Source of the DNA: Limnephilus marmoratus
Lineage: Eukaryota; Arthropoda; Insecta; Trichoptera; Limnephilidae
Length of the DNA: 64,000 nucleotides
Direction: 5' to 3'
Assembly: GCA_917880885.1 (NCBI GenBank)
Contig: OU862913.1
Coordinates: 24,995,286-25,059,285 of the forward strand
In this document: positions 43,159-54,004 of the stretch, one piece after another
Numbering within the stretch: the stretch's first letter is position 1
How the letters are laid out: each line of letters begins with the position of its first letter
The notes under the pieces: model-generated
Told to the model about the DNA's origin: nothing
The model's input: the letters and a program-made list of their open reading frames with translations, nothing else
The model's database searches: none
Position numbers and translations under genes: made by a program

Positions 43159-43760
43159 GGCAAATCGTTCCACAGCCGAGCTGGTGAACACAAAAACGAG
43201 TAGAAGAAGCGACCCGTTCTCATGTGACAAATTGTAACCGTGTACATATGTTGAGCATGCATTTGGCGTGTCTCCCGACTATGCCGAAGGGATCCACGAC
43301 GCTAGTTCCTTGAAGCATCTTCCAATGAAATACCAGTAGAATAAGGATAGCATACCCAACCGACACCTGTGGTCTAAAGATTGCAATCCATTCGTTAAGG
43401 TGGGAGAATCCATCAAACGAGAATGTCGAGGGTATTTTTTAGGTATTTTGGAGCTCCAAACCAGCGGTGGCTGCCAAATTCAGGCGCGGAGCGCGCTTGT
43501 GATTTGTACAGGGTTAGCAGTTGTGTACTATTAAAGTATCTGCGGGCCCTGAACAGTACACACAGTTTTTTGGAGGCTAATTTAACTTTGGCTTCGATGG
43601 AGCCCCCATATCTGAGGTGGTCACTAAAAGTTACACCAAGCATATCAATGGAGGGCTTGTTCGGAAGATTGCTTCTGTTGAAGGAGACTAGCTTGTCATT
43701 TCGATCCCTTAAAGACGTAATCAGACATGATTGGGTCTTTGAAACATTAAATTCAATATT
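43059..43760 (-). pseudogene. Jockey-like LINE RT C-terminal region, frameshifted
   Basis: At about 43,440-43,640: LGVTFSDHLRYGGSIEAKVK, LASKKLCVLFRARRYF, LYKSQARSAPEFGSHRWFGAP, the conserved thumb end of Jockey-type reverse transcriptases. After a frame change, about 43,070-43,260 gives FLCSPARLWNDLPAFVFPPS and YNMGLFKTN, the usual C-terminus. The catalytic part is absent and frames do not join. Confidence 0.85.
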
Positions 43761-43843
43761 CTATTTGTGTGCCTGTCTTGAAAGAATTGAATTTTAAACT
43801 AATAAAACAACTTATCCATAATGATATGGCGCAAATAAACCAT

Positions 43844-44847
43844 TGTAATTCCATTTTAATATAGGTTACCTACCTTTGTCATCCGACAGCCTCCCAGAGC
43901 ATAAAGAACATCCATCTCAGGATGGTGGAGATAGGGATCAGAGATCATGCATATAAATAAAAGAAAGTATTTTCTAGTGAAATGTAAAAAAAAGGCTTTA
44001 TTGCACTTTGCAAATAACATCAAAGAAAGGTAAAAAAAGGAAACATAAATACCTTTGGCATCTATCAGATTTGGAGAGAGAGAGTTATGTTAAAATTACG
44101 GTTGGTTATTAGAAGCGCGTACGTCCCGTCGCGTCGTCGTGATTCTCTTCCAGTCGTGTAGAGCAATCCTCAACAGCGATCGTCAACAGCAAACTCCAAA
44201 ACGCCGTTCCACACGTCATGGGGCGTTTGGTTAAAGGGAGTCCTCCCAACACAAAAAGCTCGGTTGAGCCTCCATCCATCAGGCGGCATGGGGAATCTCA
44301 CCGGCCCAAAGGTACAACAAAGGATATTTGGCGGGTCCAACAGAGTCTAGGAGCCGCTTCATCAGTAAAGGGAATTCACCCAACAAAACGAGCACGGAAG
44401 GTCCTCACCCATCAAGCGGCATGAGGGAACCTCATCGGCCAAAGGTTTCACCAGCAAAGAATCCTTGCGGGCAGTTCATCACCCGATGAATTTGGTGTAA
44501 AAAACATCAGCACGCGGACAACATTATCTCGCGGCATCCGGCGGGGGATTTAACAAAATAAATCGGCTACAGTGCCATTAGAGTTGTCACACACTCACGT
44601 GACGTGTAAAAACAAACTTTCTAGGCTACATCGCCTTCGTAACTCACAACATAATCCCCATCGCCCCGAAAATCTGCTCCCCCACACAAAACTACGTTAT
44701 GTCTTCCGCCATCTTTCCCCCGAACGCCCGTTTCCGGTGTCGTTGCAGTTTCGCCAACCAACAAAGTTAAATAAAAAATAAAAAATTAATAGACAATAAA
44801 CAGTACCTGCTTTAAGCAGTACCTACTCGCGAAATAGATATGTTACA
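43844..44847 (-). repeat. 3' LTR of the gypsy element
   Basis: Same length and apparently same sequence as 51,822-52,825. In sense orientation AATAAA lies at about 43,996-44,001, a likely poly(A) signal. The short frames inside (69 and 68 codons) occur in both LTRs and are probably not genes. Confidence 0.95.
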
Positions 44848-44866
44848 TTTCCCCGCAACCCCCGAA
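44848..44866 (-). promoter_or_regulatory. Polypurine tract of the gypsy element
   Basis: Sense strand CGGGGGTTGCGGGGAAA abuts the TGTAAC start of the 3' LTR. It primes plus-strand DNA synthesis in this family. Confidence 0.75.
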
Positions 44867-46911
44867 AATTTTACGCCGCGAAGTGAAGTAAAATTATTAG
44901 GACACCGCCCAATACGACTCTCTCTTTCCACATCTGTTAAAGAAAAATAACACAACATAGTATCAGAAAAACATAAACGTAAAACATATTAAAGTAGCAA
45001 ACCCATTCACAGAATGGTGTACAAAAAAAACAACATAGAAAATGAGGTAATACCTCCACTTTTACAAGCTCGCTTGTAAGATTACCAACACGTTACTCAC
45101 ATGACGAGAGACAATCTCTCAAGAAAACACTAGTGAGTATGGAGAATTCAAGCTCCCACTTTCATTTATAGAAAAAAAAGCAACACTTAGTTATTATTAA
45201 CATAAAAAAAAATAACTCTCTCTCTCTATCCTTATATTCTAATCAAAAGTGATATTTGAAAAAAGTTACGTCACAGATATTATACTCAACGCGTCTTAAA
45301 TTATCAACTAAAACTTTACCAAGGTATAAACAAATATACAGAATTAACTCATTCAATTTAAAAAATTGATGTCTAGGAGGTCAGATCAAGTATAATACAA
45401 TTATTACTTGTCCATCGTACAACAAGTTTTATAAAAAACTGTCAATTACAAAGTGGTCAGAGTAGGGTTTATATGTAAAGACATACCTATCTGTCAAAAA
45501 AAAATCAGATCAAGTATAATACAATTATTACTTGTCCATCGTATAACAAGTTTTATAAAAAACTGTCAATTACAAAGTGGTCAGAGTAGGGTTTATATGT
45601 AAAGACATACCTATCTGTCAAAAAAAAAATCATTAGGAACACAGAAGCAAAACAGGATCTAGAATGTTAGGCTTAGAGCTTAGGGATTAAAATTAAACAA
45701 AACACCTAGCTATTAAAAAAGTGAACCTCAAAAAGTACTCTTGATTTTATACAAAAATACAAGATGTAACTATTATAAACCATCCTCAGAGGACGTTGCT
45801 TGTGCAAGAAAAGACTGAAGATAAACCCAGGTGACATTCCTTCAAAAAAAAATAACACTTAATACATCAAGTAAGTGAAAAGTCATAAATTTCTTGAACA
45901 AACAATGATATTTTGGTGATCGAATATACTTATTAGATAATCGACACTAGGTAAGGGGTGATCGAACAATATCCAAATGAACGACACTAGTAGACAAAAT
46001 TAACAGTACAACACTGGTTTAAGCAGTAAGAGACCTATATATGTAAATGCTTAATGTTAACTTAGAACTAAAAGACAAAATACACTTTCCTGTATTAGAG
46101 GTAAGGTGATAAACTTCAAATATGAGTTACTTTAATGGGTAGGTATGCCAGAGCAGTACCACCTTTGTTTGTGACAAGAAAAAAAAAAAATTTTCTTAAC
46201 AAATATTCTTAACAAACTTAACTAACTGACTTTAAGGAAAGTTATACCAGACTTAATCTATTTAACATAGCTATGGTATATTTAAGAAAAACTTTACTTA
46301 ATCACTAATTGTTGAAATTTTAACAATCTGTACATAAGAAAGTCGCTCAAATCTCTCATAAACAGAAGTTTTGAATCATTCTTTCCAAGTGCTTGGAAAG
46401 TCATTATTCGGGAGAAAATTCCAACGAACTTGAGAAGAAGGATTCAGACTTAAACGCTAAAACAGTACAACATAACCTATTGTTTTACGAACGCATCAGT
46501 GTGTAAGTATAATTGTAGCCTATAAGGAAGGCGAAACGACTCATTACATACAAAAAATTATTTAGAGTTTAAATAAAAAAAAAATCTCGTCAAAGACTAA
46601 GTCAATTACAAAATATGACTTAGACAAAATATTGGGCGCCACTGATCACACGGATCAGAGGAAACGACATTCATTGTAAACGACGTCTCCTATAGAAAAA
46701 ATTCCGAAGAATTTAAAGAAAAAAAATTAAATTGAGGAAGCAAGATTGAGGAAATTTCGTGAAAATTCTAGACAAAACCTCTTGAGGGTACCAAACCTCA
46801 AAAGCAAGTGACCAGAAAAACCACTGACGAAACAAATGGAACAGCATGCAGGGTTGGTAGTCCCGCATGCAATCACGTTGGTTTCATCTATATATAAAGA
46901 GTAAGAAATAT
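44867..46911 (-). other. 2-kb non-coding spacer between pol and 3' LTR
   Basis: No frame long enough for an envelope gene on either strand. It includes a 124-base tandem duplication. Confidence 0.75.
45381..45631. repeat. Two tandem 124-bp units in the gypsy spacer
   Basis: TCAGATCAAGTATAATACAA starts copies at 45,381 and 45,505. Copies differ at about one base plus the length of the closing A run. Confidence 0.93.
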
Positions 46912-49900
46912 TTAATCCATGCGAACAATATCCTTTACATGAAAATTTCCTACAATTTTACCGTTCATATCAGCTAGAGTATAGACCAAATTAGAGACTT
47001 TACCTTTAATAACATTGCGAACGAATCTAGGGGCCAATTTGTGAGAGAAATAATTCGGTCCACTGGATTGAACGAAATTCTTCCTCCAAACGACATCGCC
47101 TACTTCATAATTAACCGTCTTACGGCGTAAATTGTAGTGTTGGGCATTTTTCTTAAAAGCTTGTAACAAAGCATTTGAAACTTGTTCATAAATTGGAACT
47201 AAGTCTTCCAACTTCTTAGCAAATTCGTCCCTAGATTGCTGCAACGTAGTGTCTACGACACCAGAAGATAAGTTATTTTTATGAAAGTTTCCGTCAATAA
47301 TTTGTTCCCTACCATGCATGAGGAAGAAGGGGGTGAAGCCGGTTGCAAAATTAACCGTGTTATTGAGAGCTGATTGAATTTGAGGCAGAAATCTGGACCA
47401 ATTACGCTGGTCAGATTCGGTTAAAATAGACAAAGCAGTTCCAATGGTTTGGTTATAGCGTTCGACCACGTTATTTTGGGGAGTATAAAAAGCATTATAA
47501 AAAGGCGGAGGTACGTTATACTCTGCTAACAATTGTTTAAAGTCTTTTGAAATAAATTGTTTTCCGTTGTCGCAGACGCACGTTTGCGGTACCCCGTGTA
47601 CAAGGAATATGTATTGTTCAATGTTTTTAACAATGCTTTTAGTAGTTGCATTTCTAAGCGGAAAAATCCAGGTATATTTAGAAAATACATCAACGACTGT
47701 TAGAATATACATAAATCCTGCATAGCTACGCGGAAGAGGACCGACAAGGTCAATAGACAGCATTTGCATAGGTCTTGTGACTATTTTCGGGTTCGTAGAA
47801 ATGCCTGCCGGCGCAGCAGTGTTAATTTTATGTGCCTTACACGTTTTACATCTATTGACAAAATTTTTGACGTCATTATACATCCCTGGCCAAAAATAAT
47901 GAAGTTGAACCTTCTTATATGTTCTAAAAACTCCTGGATGACAAGAGATAACCGACTCATGTTCTTTAGATAGAACAGCGTTACGGTCCTCAAAAGGAAC
48001 AACAAGCTTCCAAGCTGTGTCCTCCTGCAGAGCGAAACGAGATTTAGTGTGACGAAATAATTTATTTTCCTTAATTTGAAAATTATTAAAACGTTGTGGA
48101 TTTGATTTACAATTAGAAAATAAGGTATTATACCAAGTATCTGTACTCGTGGGAGCGGAATCAACGGCCGAAATTAAAGAAACGTCTTTACGTGAAAGAA
48201 CGTCCGGAACCGTATTTAATTTACCTTTCCTATGTATAACATCAAAAGAGTACTGTGACAGCCGAGTAGACCAGCGAGCAAGCCGACCTGTTGGATTAGA
48301 TAATGAGACTAACCACTGTAGACTAGAATGGTCCGTTACCACAGTGAAGTGAGCACCTTCTATGTAGGGCCTAAAATGGTTGACTGAATCTAACACCGCT
48401 AGGAGTTCGCGCTCCGTCACGCCGTAGTTTCGTTCATGCACATTAAGACACCTAGAGAAATAAGATACAGGGTGCTCCTCTCCTTCAAAAATTTGTGTAA
48501 GTACACCTCCGATCCCAACGTTGCTCGCGTCACAGTGAATCGTGAAAGGAAGCGAAAAATCCGGACAATTAATAACAGGGGCAGAAGTCAACGCCTTCTT
48601 TAATTTCTTAAAAGACAACTCCGCTTCAGGAGACCAAGAGAAATTACTAATTCCCTTCCTTGAACCAGTGAGTTTTGTTAAGGGAGCAGCAATGGTTGAA
48701 AAATCCTTTATAAAACGCCTATAATACCCGCACAGGCCAATGAAAGCTTTTACCTGTTTAGAATTCTTTGGAATGGGGTAAGTACGAATGCATTCCAACT
48801 TAACTGGGTCTGTGCGAAGTCCTTTTGCATCCACAACGTAACCGAGATACTTCAATTCATCCTTGCAAAACTCGCACTTTTTCAAATTGACAGTTAAGCC
48901 TGCTTCTTTCAGACGCAAGAAAACCCTATTTAATTGCTCTAAATGTGAATCGATATCTTCTGAAATTATAATTAGGTCATCCAAATAGCAAAAAACGTTT
49001 TCGTCGAACTCTGGACCAAAAAGTGCATCAACCAGACGCTGAAGTTCACTAGGAGCGTTTTTTAACCCAAACGGCATCCTAACGAATTCAAACAAGCCAT
49101 GTCCAGGTACTACAAAAGCCGTTTTGCAGCAAGAATCCTTATGTAAAGGGATTTGCCAGAAACTTTTCGATAAGTCAATAGAAGATATGAAGCGTGCACC
49201 ACGTAGCTTGTCTAAAATACGCGAAATATACGGCAAGGGGTAGGAATCTCTTGTCGTGACGCTGTTAAGCTTCCTGGAGTCTAAGCAGAACCTTGCAGAA
49301 CCATCCTTTTTAGGCACAATCAAAACCGGGTTCGACCAAGCCGAACGCGAACGTCGAACAACACCTAAGTCAAGCATTTCTTTAAGTTGAGCTTCAAGTT
49401 GTTTTTGACGTGTTTGAGACAACGGGTAATATCGTTGCTTAATGGGATCTCCCGTCGTATTAATTTTGTGCTGAACTAAATGAGTACGACCCAATCCACA
49501 TTTTTCAAAAGAAATTGACTTAAATTTATCAATTACATTATTTAACCTATGATTGTCTTGAGGGGACAGTAGGGAAGCTGACGTGATCTTGCGAATTTCA
49601 CTTATAGTATTTTCAACATCACGACCGCTGTTGGCCTTTGAAAACAATTGAGGAGCGATGTCAAATTGTTTCCAAAAGTCGACTCCCAAAACAATCACAG
49701 GTGAAAGAGAAGGAATAACAAAAAAGGTAACATATTTCTTAAAATTATTATAAGTAACTAGTACTCGCATAGTACCAATTACATCTTGACGTACACCATC
49801 AGCGGTGGTAACGTACGATTCTAACTTATCTAGATTAAACCCTAAACTAATAAAGAAGTTGTAAAGAGAACCGCCAAAACAACTGACAGTCGCACCACTG

Positions 49901-49995
49901 TCCAAAAGACCTGAAAAGACAAGGTTTTGAATCGAAATATTCGCATGGGGTCTTATATCTTGTCCAGAACTAGCCATCGGCATGCATGCGTCCAT
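46912..49995 (-). CDS. pol: Gypsy pol: protease, RT, RNase H, integrase
   Basis: 1,027 codons from the first ATG; the frame is open upstream to the gag end, so the protein is probably made as a Gag-Pol fusion by -1 frameshifting. Aspartic protease LLDSGAT (residues 30-36). RT with FVRMPFGLKNAP (304-315) and catalytic YLDD (337-340). RNase H: HCDAS (488-492, Asp489) and TDHSS (554-558, Asp555). Integrase: zinc finger H679, H686, C716, C719, then D749, D809 and E845 with D-35-E spacing, and a VGDVVW-containing C-terminal barrel. All catalytic residues are present; no stop or frameshift. No chromodomain seen. Confidence 0.96.
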   Translation of the reverse strand: MDACMPMASSGQDIRPHANISIQNLVFSGLLDSGATVSCFGGSLYNFFISLGFNLDKLESYVTTADGVRQDVIGTMRVLVTYNNFKKYVTFFVIPSLSPVIVLGVDFWKQFDIAPQLFSKANSGRDVENTISEIRKITSASLLSPQDNHRLNNVIDKFKSISFEKCGLGRTHLVQHKINTTGDPIKQRYYPLSQTRQKQLEAQLKEMLDLGVVRRSRSAWSNPVLIVPKKDGSARFCLDSRKLNSVTTRDSYPLPYISRILDKLRGARFISSIDLSKSFWQIPLHKDSCCKTAFVVPGHGLFEFVRMPFGLKNAPSELQRLVDALFGPEFDENVFCYLDDLIIISEDIDSHLEQLNRVFLRLKEAGLTVNLKKCEFCKDELKYLGYVVDAKGLRTDPVKLECIRTYPIPKNSKQVKAFIGLCGYYRRFIKDFSTIAAPLTKLTGSRKGISNFSWSPEAELSFKKLKKALTSAPVINCPDFSLPFTIHCDASNVGIGGVLTQIFEGEEHPVSYFSRCLNVHERNYGVTERELLAVLDSVNHFRPYIEGAHFTVVTDHSSLQWLVSLSNPTGRLARWSTRLSQYSFDVIHRKGKLNTVPDVLSRKDVSLISAVDSAPTSTDTWYNTLFSNCKSNPQRFNNFQIKENKLFRHTKSRFALQEDTAWKLVVPFEDRNAVLSKEHESVISCHPGVFRTYKKVQLHYFWPGMYNDVKNFVNRCKTCKAHKINTAAPAGISTNPKIVTRPMQMLSIDLVGPLPRSYAGFMYILTVVDVFSKYTWIFPLRNATTKSIVKNIEQYIFLVHGVPQTCVCDNGKQFISKDFKQLLAEYNVPPPFYNAFYTPQNNVVERYNQTIGTALSILTESDQRNWSRFLPQIQSALNNTVNFATGFTPFFLMHGREQIIDGNFHKNNLSSGVVDTTLQQSRDEFAKKLEDLVPIYEQVSNALLQAFKKNAQHYNLRRKTVNYEVGDVVWRKNFVQSSGPNYFSHKLAPRFVRNVIKGKVSNLVYTLADMNGKIVGNFHVKDIVRMD

Positions 49996-50084
49996 GTCAC
50001 GCCTGAAGAACCGGTTACTGGAGCTATAAACTAAGGGTGATGATCTCCTGGCATCCTTGCTAGCAGGACGCAGAGGATCACACT

Positions 50085-51008
50085 CTAGTTTTTTGGATTT
50101 GTGCGAGCGGGGTCATCTCGGCGTTTGTCAGAATTCTTCTGAGAATCAAACTTCCATTTTCTACAAAAAGGTTTTGTATGACCTTGCGCCTTACAATAAA
50201 AACAATTTAAAGTTTTTCTACTATTCGAAGAAGAAGAATGTGTAGGAGAAGAGGATGTTGCTTGAGGAGAAGTAAAATGCGGTAAGGGTTTATCTACGGA
50301 GTGCTTTTCAAATCTCCTACACACATTTACCAAAGAAGATAATTCCTTTTCTGCAAAATATGCGATGGCCAATGCGTATTTAGGTAACAGACTATCAGAA
50401 ACTAGGTCTACCAACTGTTCCTCCGTAAGTTGAACGTCTAATCTGAGATTAGCTAATTTAACTTCATCAACGTAATCCACAACACTTTGGTTAAATTTCT
50501 GTTTCATCGCGAATAAAGCTTTTAGGGCCTCTGTTTGATTAATACAACGGTCAAAACGTGCAATGAGGAGATTTCTCAACTCAGGCCAAGATAATGAATC
50601 TTTATAAATAGTCCTATACCAAGAGAGAGCTTTCCCCTCCAAAAGATCTGCAAAGGACGTCACAACCGATGACAGTTCTATATGACGGCATCTAGATAAT
50701 TCCTCCACACGTTGTATAAAATCCCTAACATCAGAAGAACCAGAAAATTTAATACCCCAAGAATGTACGGACGTATTTGTATTTATCGATTGATAATAAT
50801 TATTGACTATGTTTGTAGTCTGACTCGCATTATCACTATTGCCTTCATTTTGTTGTGGAGAATCACTACTTGATTGTTTTAAACTTTTATTATATATGCG
50901 AGCCTGTTCCCGCATAGCTGATAACGTAGGCTCTGGAGTGATATTTAATTCAGATAACATCTGTATCATCTCCTCCTTAGTTGCACCGTTAATATTAGTA
51001 ATCGCCAT
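50085..51008 (-). CDS. gag: Gypsy gag
   Basis: 307 residues starting at ATG 51,008. The centre has the retrotransposon-gag pattern ALSWYRTIYKDSLSWPELRN followed by LLIARFDR. A single zinc knuckle CFYCKAQGHTKPFC (CX2CX4HX4C) is at residues 269-282, followed by a basic tail. It should form the cytoplasmic particle and bind RNA. The stop TAG immediately follows a slippery heptamer. Confidence 0.93.
   Translation of the reverse strand: MAITNINGATKEEMIQMLSELNITPEPTLSAMREQARIYNKSLKQSSSDSPQQNEGNSDNASQTTNIVNNYYQSINTNTSVHSWGIKFSGSSDVRDFIQRVEELSRCRHIELSSVVTSFADLLEGKALSWYRTIYKDSLSWPELRNLLIARFDRCINQTEALKALFAMKQKFNQSVVDYVDEVKLANLRLDVQLTEEQLVDLVSDSLLPKYALAIAYFAEKELSSLVNVCRRFEKHSVDKPLPHFTSPQATSSSPTHSSSSNSRKTLNCFYCKAQGHTKPFCRKWKFDSQKNSDKRRDDPARTNPKN
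50088..50094 (-). promoter_or_regulatory. -1 ribosomal frameshift heptamer A AAA AAC
   Basis: In the gag frame the last codons are CCA AAA AAC TAG. Slipping back one base on A_AAA_AAC enters the pol frame (next codon CTA), which is open through to the pol ATG and beyond. The position directly before the stop and the exact X_XXY_YYZ form make this convincing. Downstream ATCCT...AGGAT may form the stimulatory stem. Confidence 0.88.
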
Positions 51009-51821
51009 TTTGTTTTGTTTTTTTTTTTTTTTTAATTTTAAATTTGGGAAAAAATAATTAAATAATTATTGAATTTAAAAAAAAAATAATGTACTTTATA
51101 GTTTGAAATACCGGACACCCTGTAAAGCAAATTATCCTTCATTAAAAAAATTATTAGAAAAAAAAAATCAAAATTATTTTCCAAAAAAAAAAAAAAAATT
51201 TTTTATGTATGTAGCTCACCGGACATTTTATAATGTATGTAGCTCACCGGACACCGTGTAAAGCCAATGGATCACCGGAACTAAAATTCCCTCAAAACAA
51301 AGCAAGTTTTTCCGCGAAAAATTATAAAAAGAATCCACATCGTCTTCCCTTGTAAATTTTTAATTGTATATCCAATTAATGTACAAAACCCTTTCACAAT
51401 ATAACGTATCTTCTTATTTGCGAAAACAAAACACAACAATTGTTTTGATGTTTAGACAACTGACACTTAAATCCAGTATTGCCAGAAAAGAGAATATTTT
51501 TCGCTGTAAATTATTCAAGCTGTCACTGGTACCAATGTACATTAAATTGCGGGAAACAATATATTAACACGCACATTTTTTTTTATATATGGCAATAGAT
51601 ATAACTAAACGTCAAACTTTGGTAATCAACAAGTTCAAATGCATAATTGCAAATAACTAACTTACTACCCACACACTGATGAGTTGTAAAATGACATCGT
51701 AAAAAGCAGACAAATTATATAACATTAAATAAGACTATTCTTATAGATATATGCATGATCTATAAATACCCTTCCGAACACCTGTTTAATATACTTAAAA
51801 AACTCTTTCGTTGGGCGCAAA
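51009..51821 (-). other. Gypsy 5' untranslated leader
   Basis: AT-rich leader between the PBS and the gag ATG, with T/A runs and a duplicated ATGTATGTAGCTCACCGGAC word (about 51,206 and 51,233). No frame. Confidence 0.75.
51803..51821 (-). promoter_or_regulatory. Primer-binding site, tRNA-Lys-like
   Basis: Sense strand right after the 5' LTR reads TTTGCGCCCAACGAAAGAG. GCGCCCAACG matches the common core of tRNA-Lys primer sites (TGGCGCCCAACG); the first bases differ. Confidence 0.6.
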
Positions 51822-52825
51822 TGTAATTCCATTTTAATATAGGTTACCTACCTTTGTCATCCGACAGCCTCCCAGAGCATAAAGAACATCCATCTCAGGA
51901 TGGTGGAGATAGGGATCAGAGATCATGCATATAAATAAAAGAAAGTATTTTCTAGTGAAATGTAAAAAAAAGGCTTTATTGCACTTTGCAAATAACATCA
52001 AAGAAAGGTAAAAAAAGGAAACATAAATACCTTTGGCATCTATCAGATTTGGAGAGAGAGAGTTATGTTAAAATTACGGTTGGTTATTAGAAGCGCGTAC
52101 GTCCCGTCGCGTCGTCGTGATTCTCTTCCAGTCGTGTAGAGCAATCCTCAACAGCGATCGTCAACAGCAAACTCCAAAACGCCGTTCCACACGTCATGGG
52201 GCGTTTGGTTAAAGGGAGTCCTCCCAACACAAAAAGCTCGGTTGAGCCTCCATCCATCAGGCGGCATGGGGAATCTCACCGGCCCAAAGGTACAACAAAG
52301 GATATTTGGCGGGTCCAACAGAGTCTAGGAGCCGCTTCATCAGTAAAGGGAATTCACCCAACAAAACGAGCACGGAAGGTCCTCACCCATCAAGCGGCAT
52401 GAGGGAACCTCATCGGCCAAAGGTTTCACCAGCAAAGAATCCTTGCGGGCAGTTCATCACCCGATGAATTTGGTGTAAAAAACATCAGCACGCGGACAAC
52501 ATTATCTCGCGGCATCCGGCGGGGGATTTAACAAAATAAATCGGCTACAGTGCCATTAGAGTTGTCACACACTCACGTGACGTGTAAAAACAAACTTTCT
52601 AGGCTACATCGCCTTCGTAACTCACAACATAATCCCCATCGCCCCGAAAATCTGCTCCCCCACACAAAACTACGTTATGTCTTCCGCCATCTTTCCCCCG
52701 AACGCCCGTTTCCGGTGTCGTTGCAGTTTCGCCAACCAACAAAGTTAAATAAAAAATAAAAAATTAATAGACAATAAACAGTACCTGCTTTAAGCAGTAC
52801 CTACTCGCGAAATAGATATGTTACA
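51822..52825 (-). repeat. 5' LTR of the gypsy element
   Basis: Pairs with 43,844-44,847. Should carry the promoter in its U3 part (high-coordinate end); no clear TATA box was picked out. Confidence 0.95.
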
Positions 52826-53164
52826 CCATCTATCGTTATATTTCACCGCTCTAACTTACAAAAGTATTTTTACTAATATAACTCAGGCTATCTATGAAAG
52901 AGCACACTATGAATTATTTTAATTAAACCCTTTGGGGTACTTTTATTTTTTTATTTAGTAACTATACATTTATTATTTTTTTACATTTTTATGTGAAACA
53001 TATATAAAATAGAAAATATATTCGCAGTCCTCCTCACTAGGAGATCCTGTGCTGAGGGGGACTATGCTTAGGATAAGTTTTCAGCGACTTCTATGGTTTA
53101 ACTTTATTGTTTGGATAAGGTTTTCCAGAAACTTCTATGACGTTGTTGTAAGTATACAAGTAAG
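52826..53164. other. LINE 3' UTR-like AT-rich DNA
   Basis: Includes CCTAGTGAGGAGGACTGCG and CCCTCAGCACAGG on the minus strand, the latter also in the LINE tail at 38,496. Probably the 3' UTR of the LINE relic that follows. Confidence 0.45.
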
Positions 53165-53960
53165 TTCATTTTCCGATAGTTCCTTCAGCCAACATTTAAT
53201 GTCCTTAATGTAGCTATTTTTTGTTTTAATTTGTTTGATACTAAGTGGGAGTTTGTTATATAACTTTACTTCTAAAAATTCAGAACTTCTTTGACCAAAT
53301 GAAGAGTTACACGTTGGTATATTAAGTATGTCTGTTTGTTTGGCTCTGGTTTTATGAGCATGTGAGGTGTCTGCCTCTGAATCATTTTTGTGGTGATGTA
53401 CTAGAATGTTTTTGGCGAACTGAACTTGTGGTGATGTACTAGAATGTTTTTGGCGAACTGAACTTGTGGTGATGTACTAGAATGTTTTTGGCGAACTGAA
53501 CTTGTGGTGATGTACTAGAATGTTTTTGGCGAACTGAACTTGTGGTGATGTACTAGAATGTTTTTGGCGAACTGAACTTGTGGTGATGTACTAGAATGTT
53601 TTTGGCGAACTGAACTTGTGGTGATGTACTAGAATGTTTTTGGCGAACTGAACTTGTGGTGATGTGCTAGAATGTTTTTGGCGAACTGAACTTGTGGTGA
53701 TGTACTAGAATGTTTTTGGCGAACTGAACTTGTGGTGATGTACTAGAATGTTTTTGGCGAACTGAACTTGTGGTGATGTACTAGAATGTTTTTGGCGAAC
53801 AAACTTCTTGAACTTAAATTAATCATTAAGTACTCGTTCAGAGATGGCACCAATTTAATTATTTTAAGAAGAAACACTTCTTGCAAGTTATACTTTAAAC
53901 ACCACATATAAATCGGATCAAATTGCACAACAGAACTCAAAATAAAGTTAAAAATGGCTA
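53165..53960 (-). pseudogene. LINE RT C-terminal relic disrupted by a minisatellite
   Basis: Minus-strand peptides: before the array VVQFDPIYMWCLKYNLQEVF, and after it TRAKQTDILNIPTCNSSFGQ, RSSEFLEVKLYNKLPLSIKQ. These fit the tail of Jockey/CR1-like reverse transcriptases (TR....D........FG.R......YN.LP..IK). The 38-bp array between them is out of frame. Confidence 0.7.
53390..53799. repeat. 38-bp minisatellite, ~10.8 units
   Basis: GTGGTGATGTACTAGAATG plus TTTTTGGCGAACTGAACTT repeated almost without change (one A-to-G near 53,666). The final unit is partial and continues into single-copy LINE sequence. Confidence 0.97.
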
Positions 53961-54004
53961 ATGGGTCAAAACTTTTTATATTGATATTGTTTTTTATTCT
54001 TATA

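Larger units (their letters stand above)
43844..52825 (-). mobile_element. Complete Ty3/gypsy LTR retrotransposon (8,982 bp)
   Basis: LTRs of 1,004 bases at each end, TG...CA termini, 4-base target duplication CCAT (43,840-43,843 and 52,826-52,829). Sense strand is minus, so the 5' LTR is at 51,822-52,825. Gag and pol are intact, and PBS, purine tract and a frameshift heptamer are all in place. I see no difference between the LTRs on reading, implying very recent insertion and possible activity. Confidence 0.95.

Noticed and set aside
44218..44781. 68- and 69-codon frames, also at 52,196-52,759
   Set aside because: Both lie inside the LTRs, on the strand opposite to gag-pol, and resemble no protein.
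44867..46911. Envelope gene of the gypsy element
   Set aside because: No frame of adequate length on either strand.
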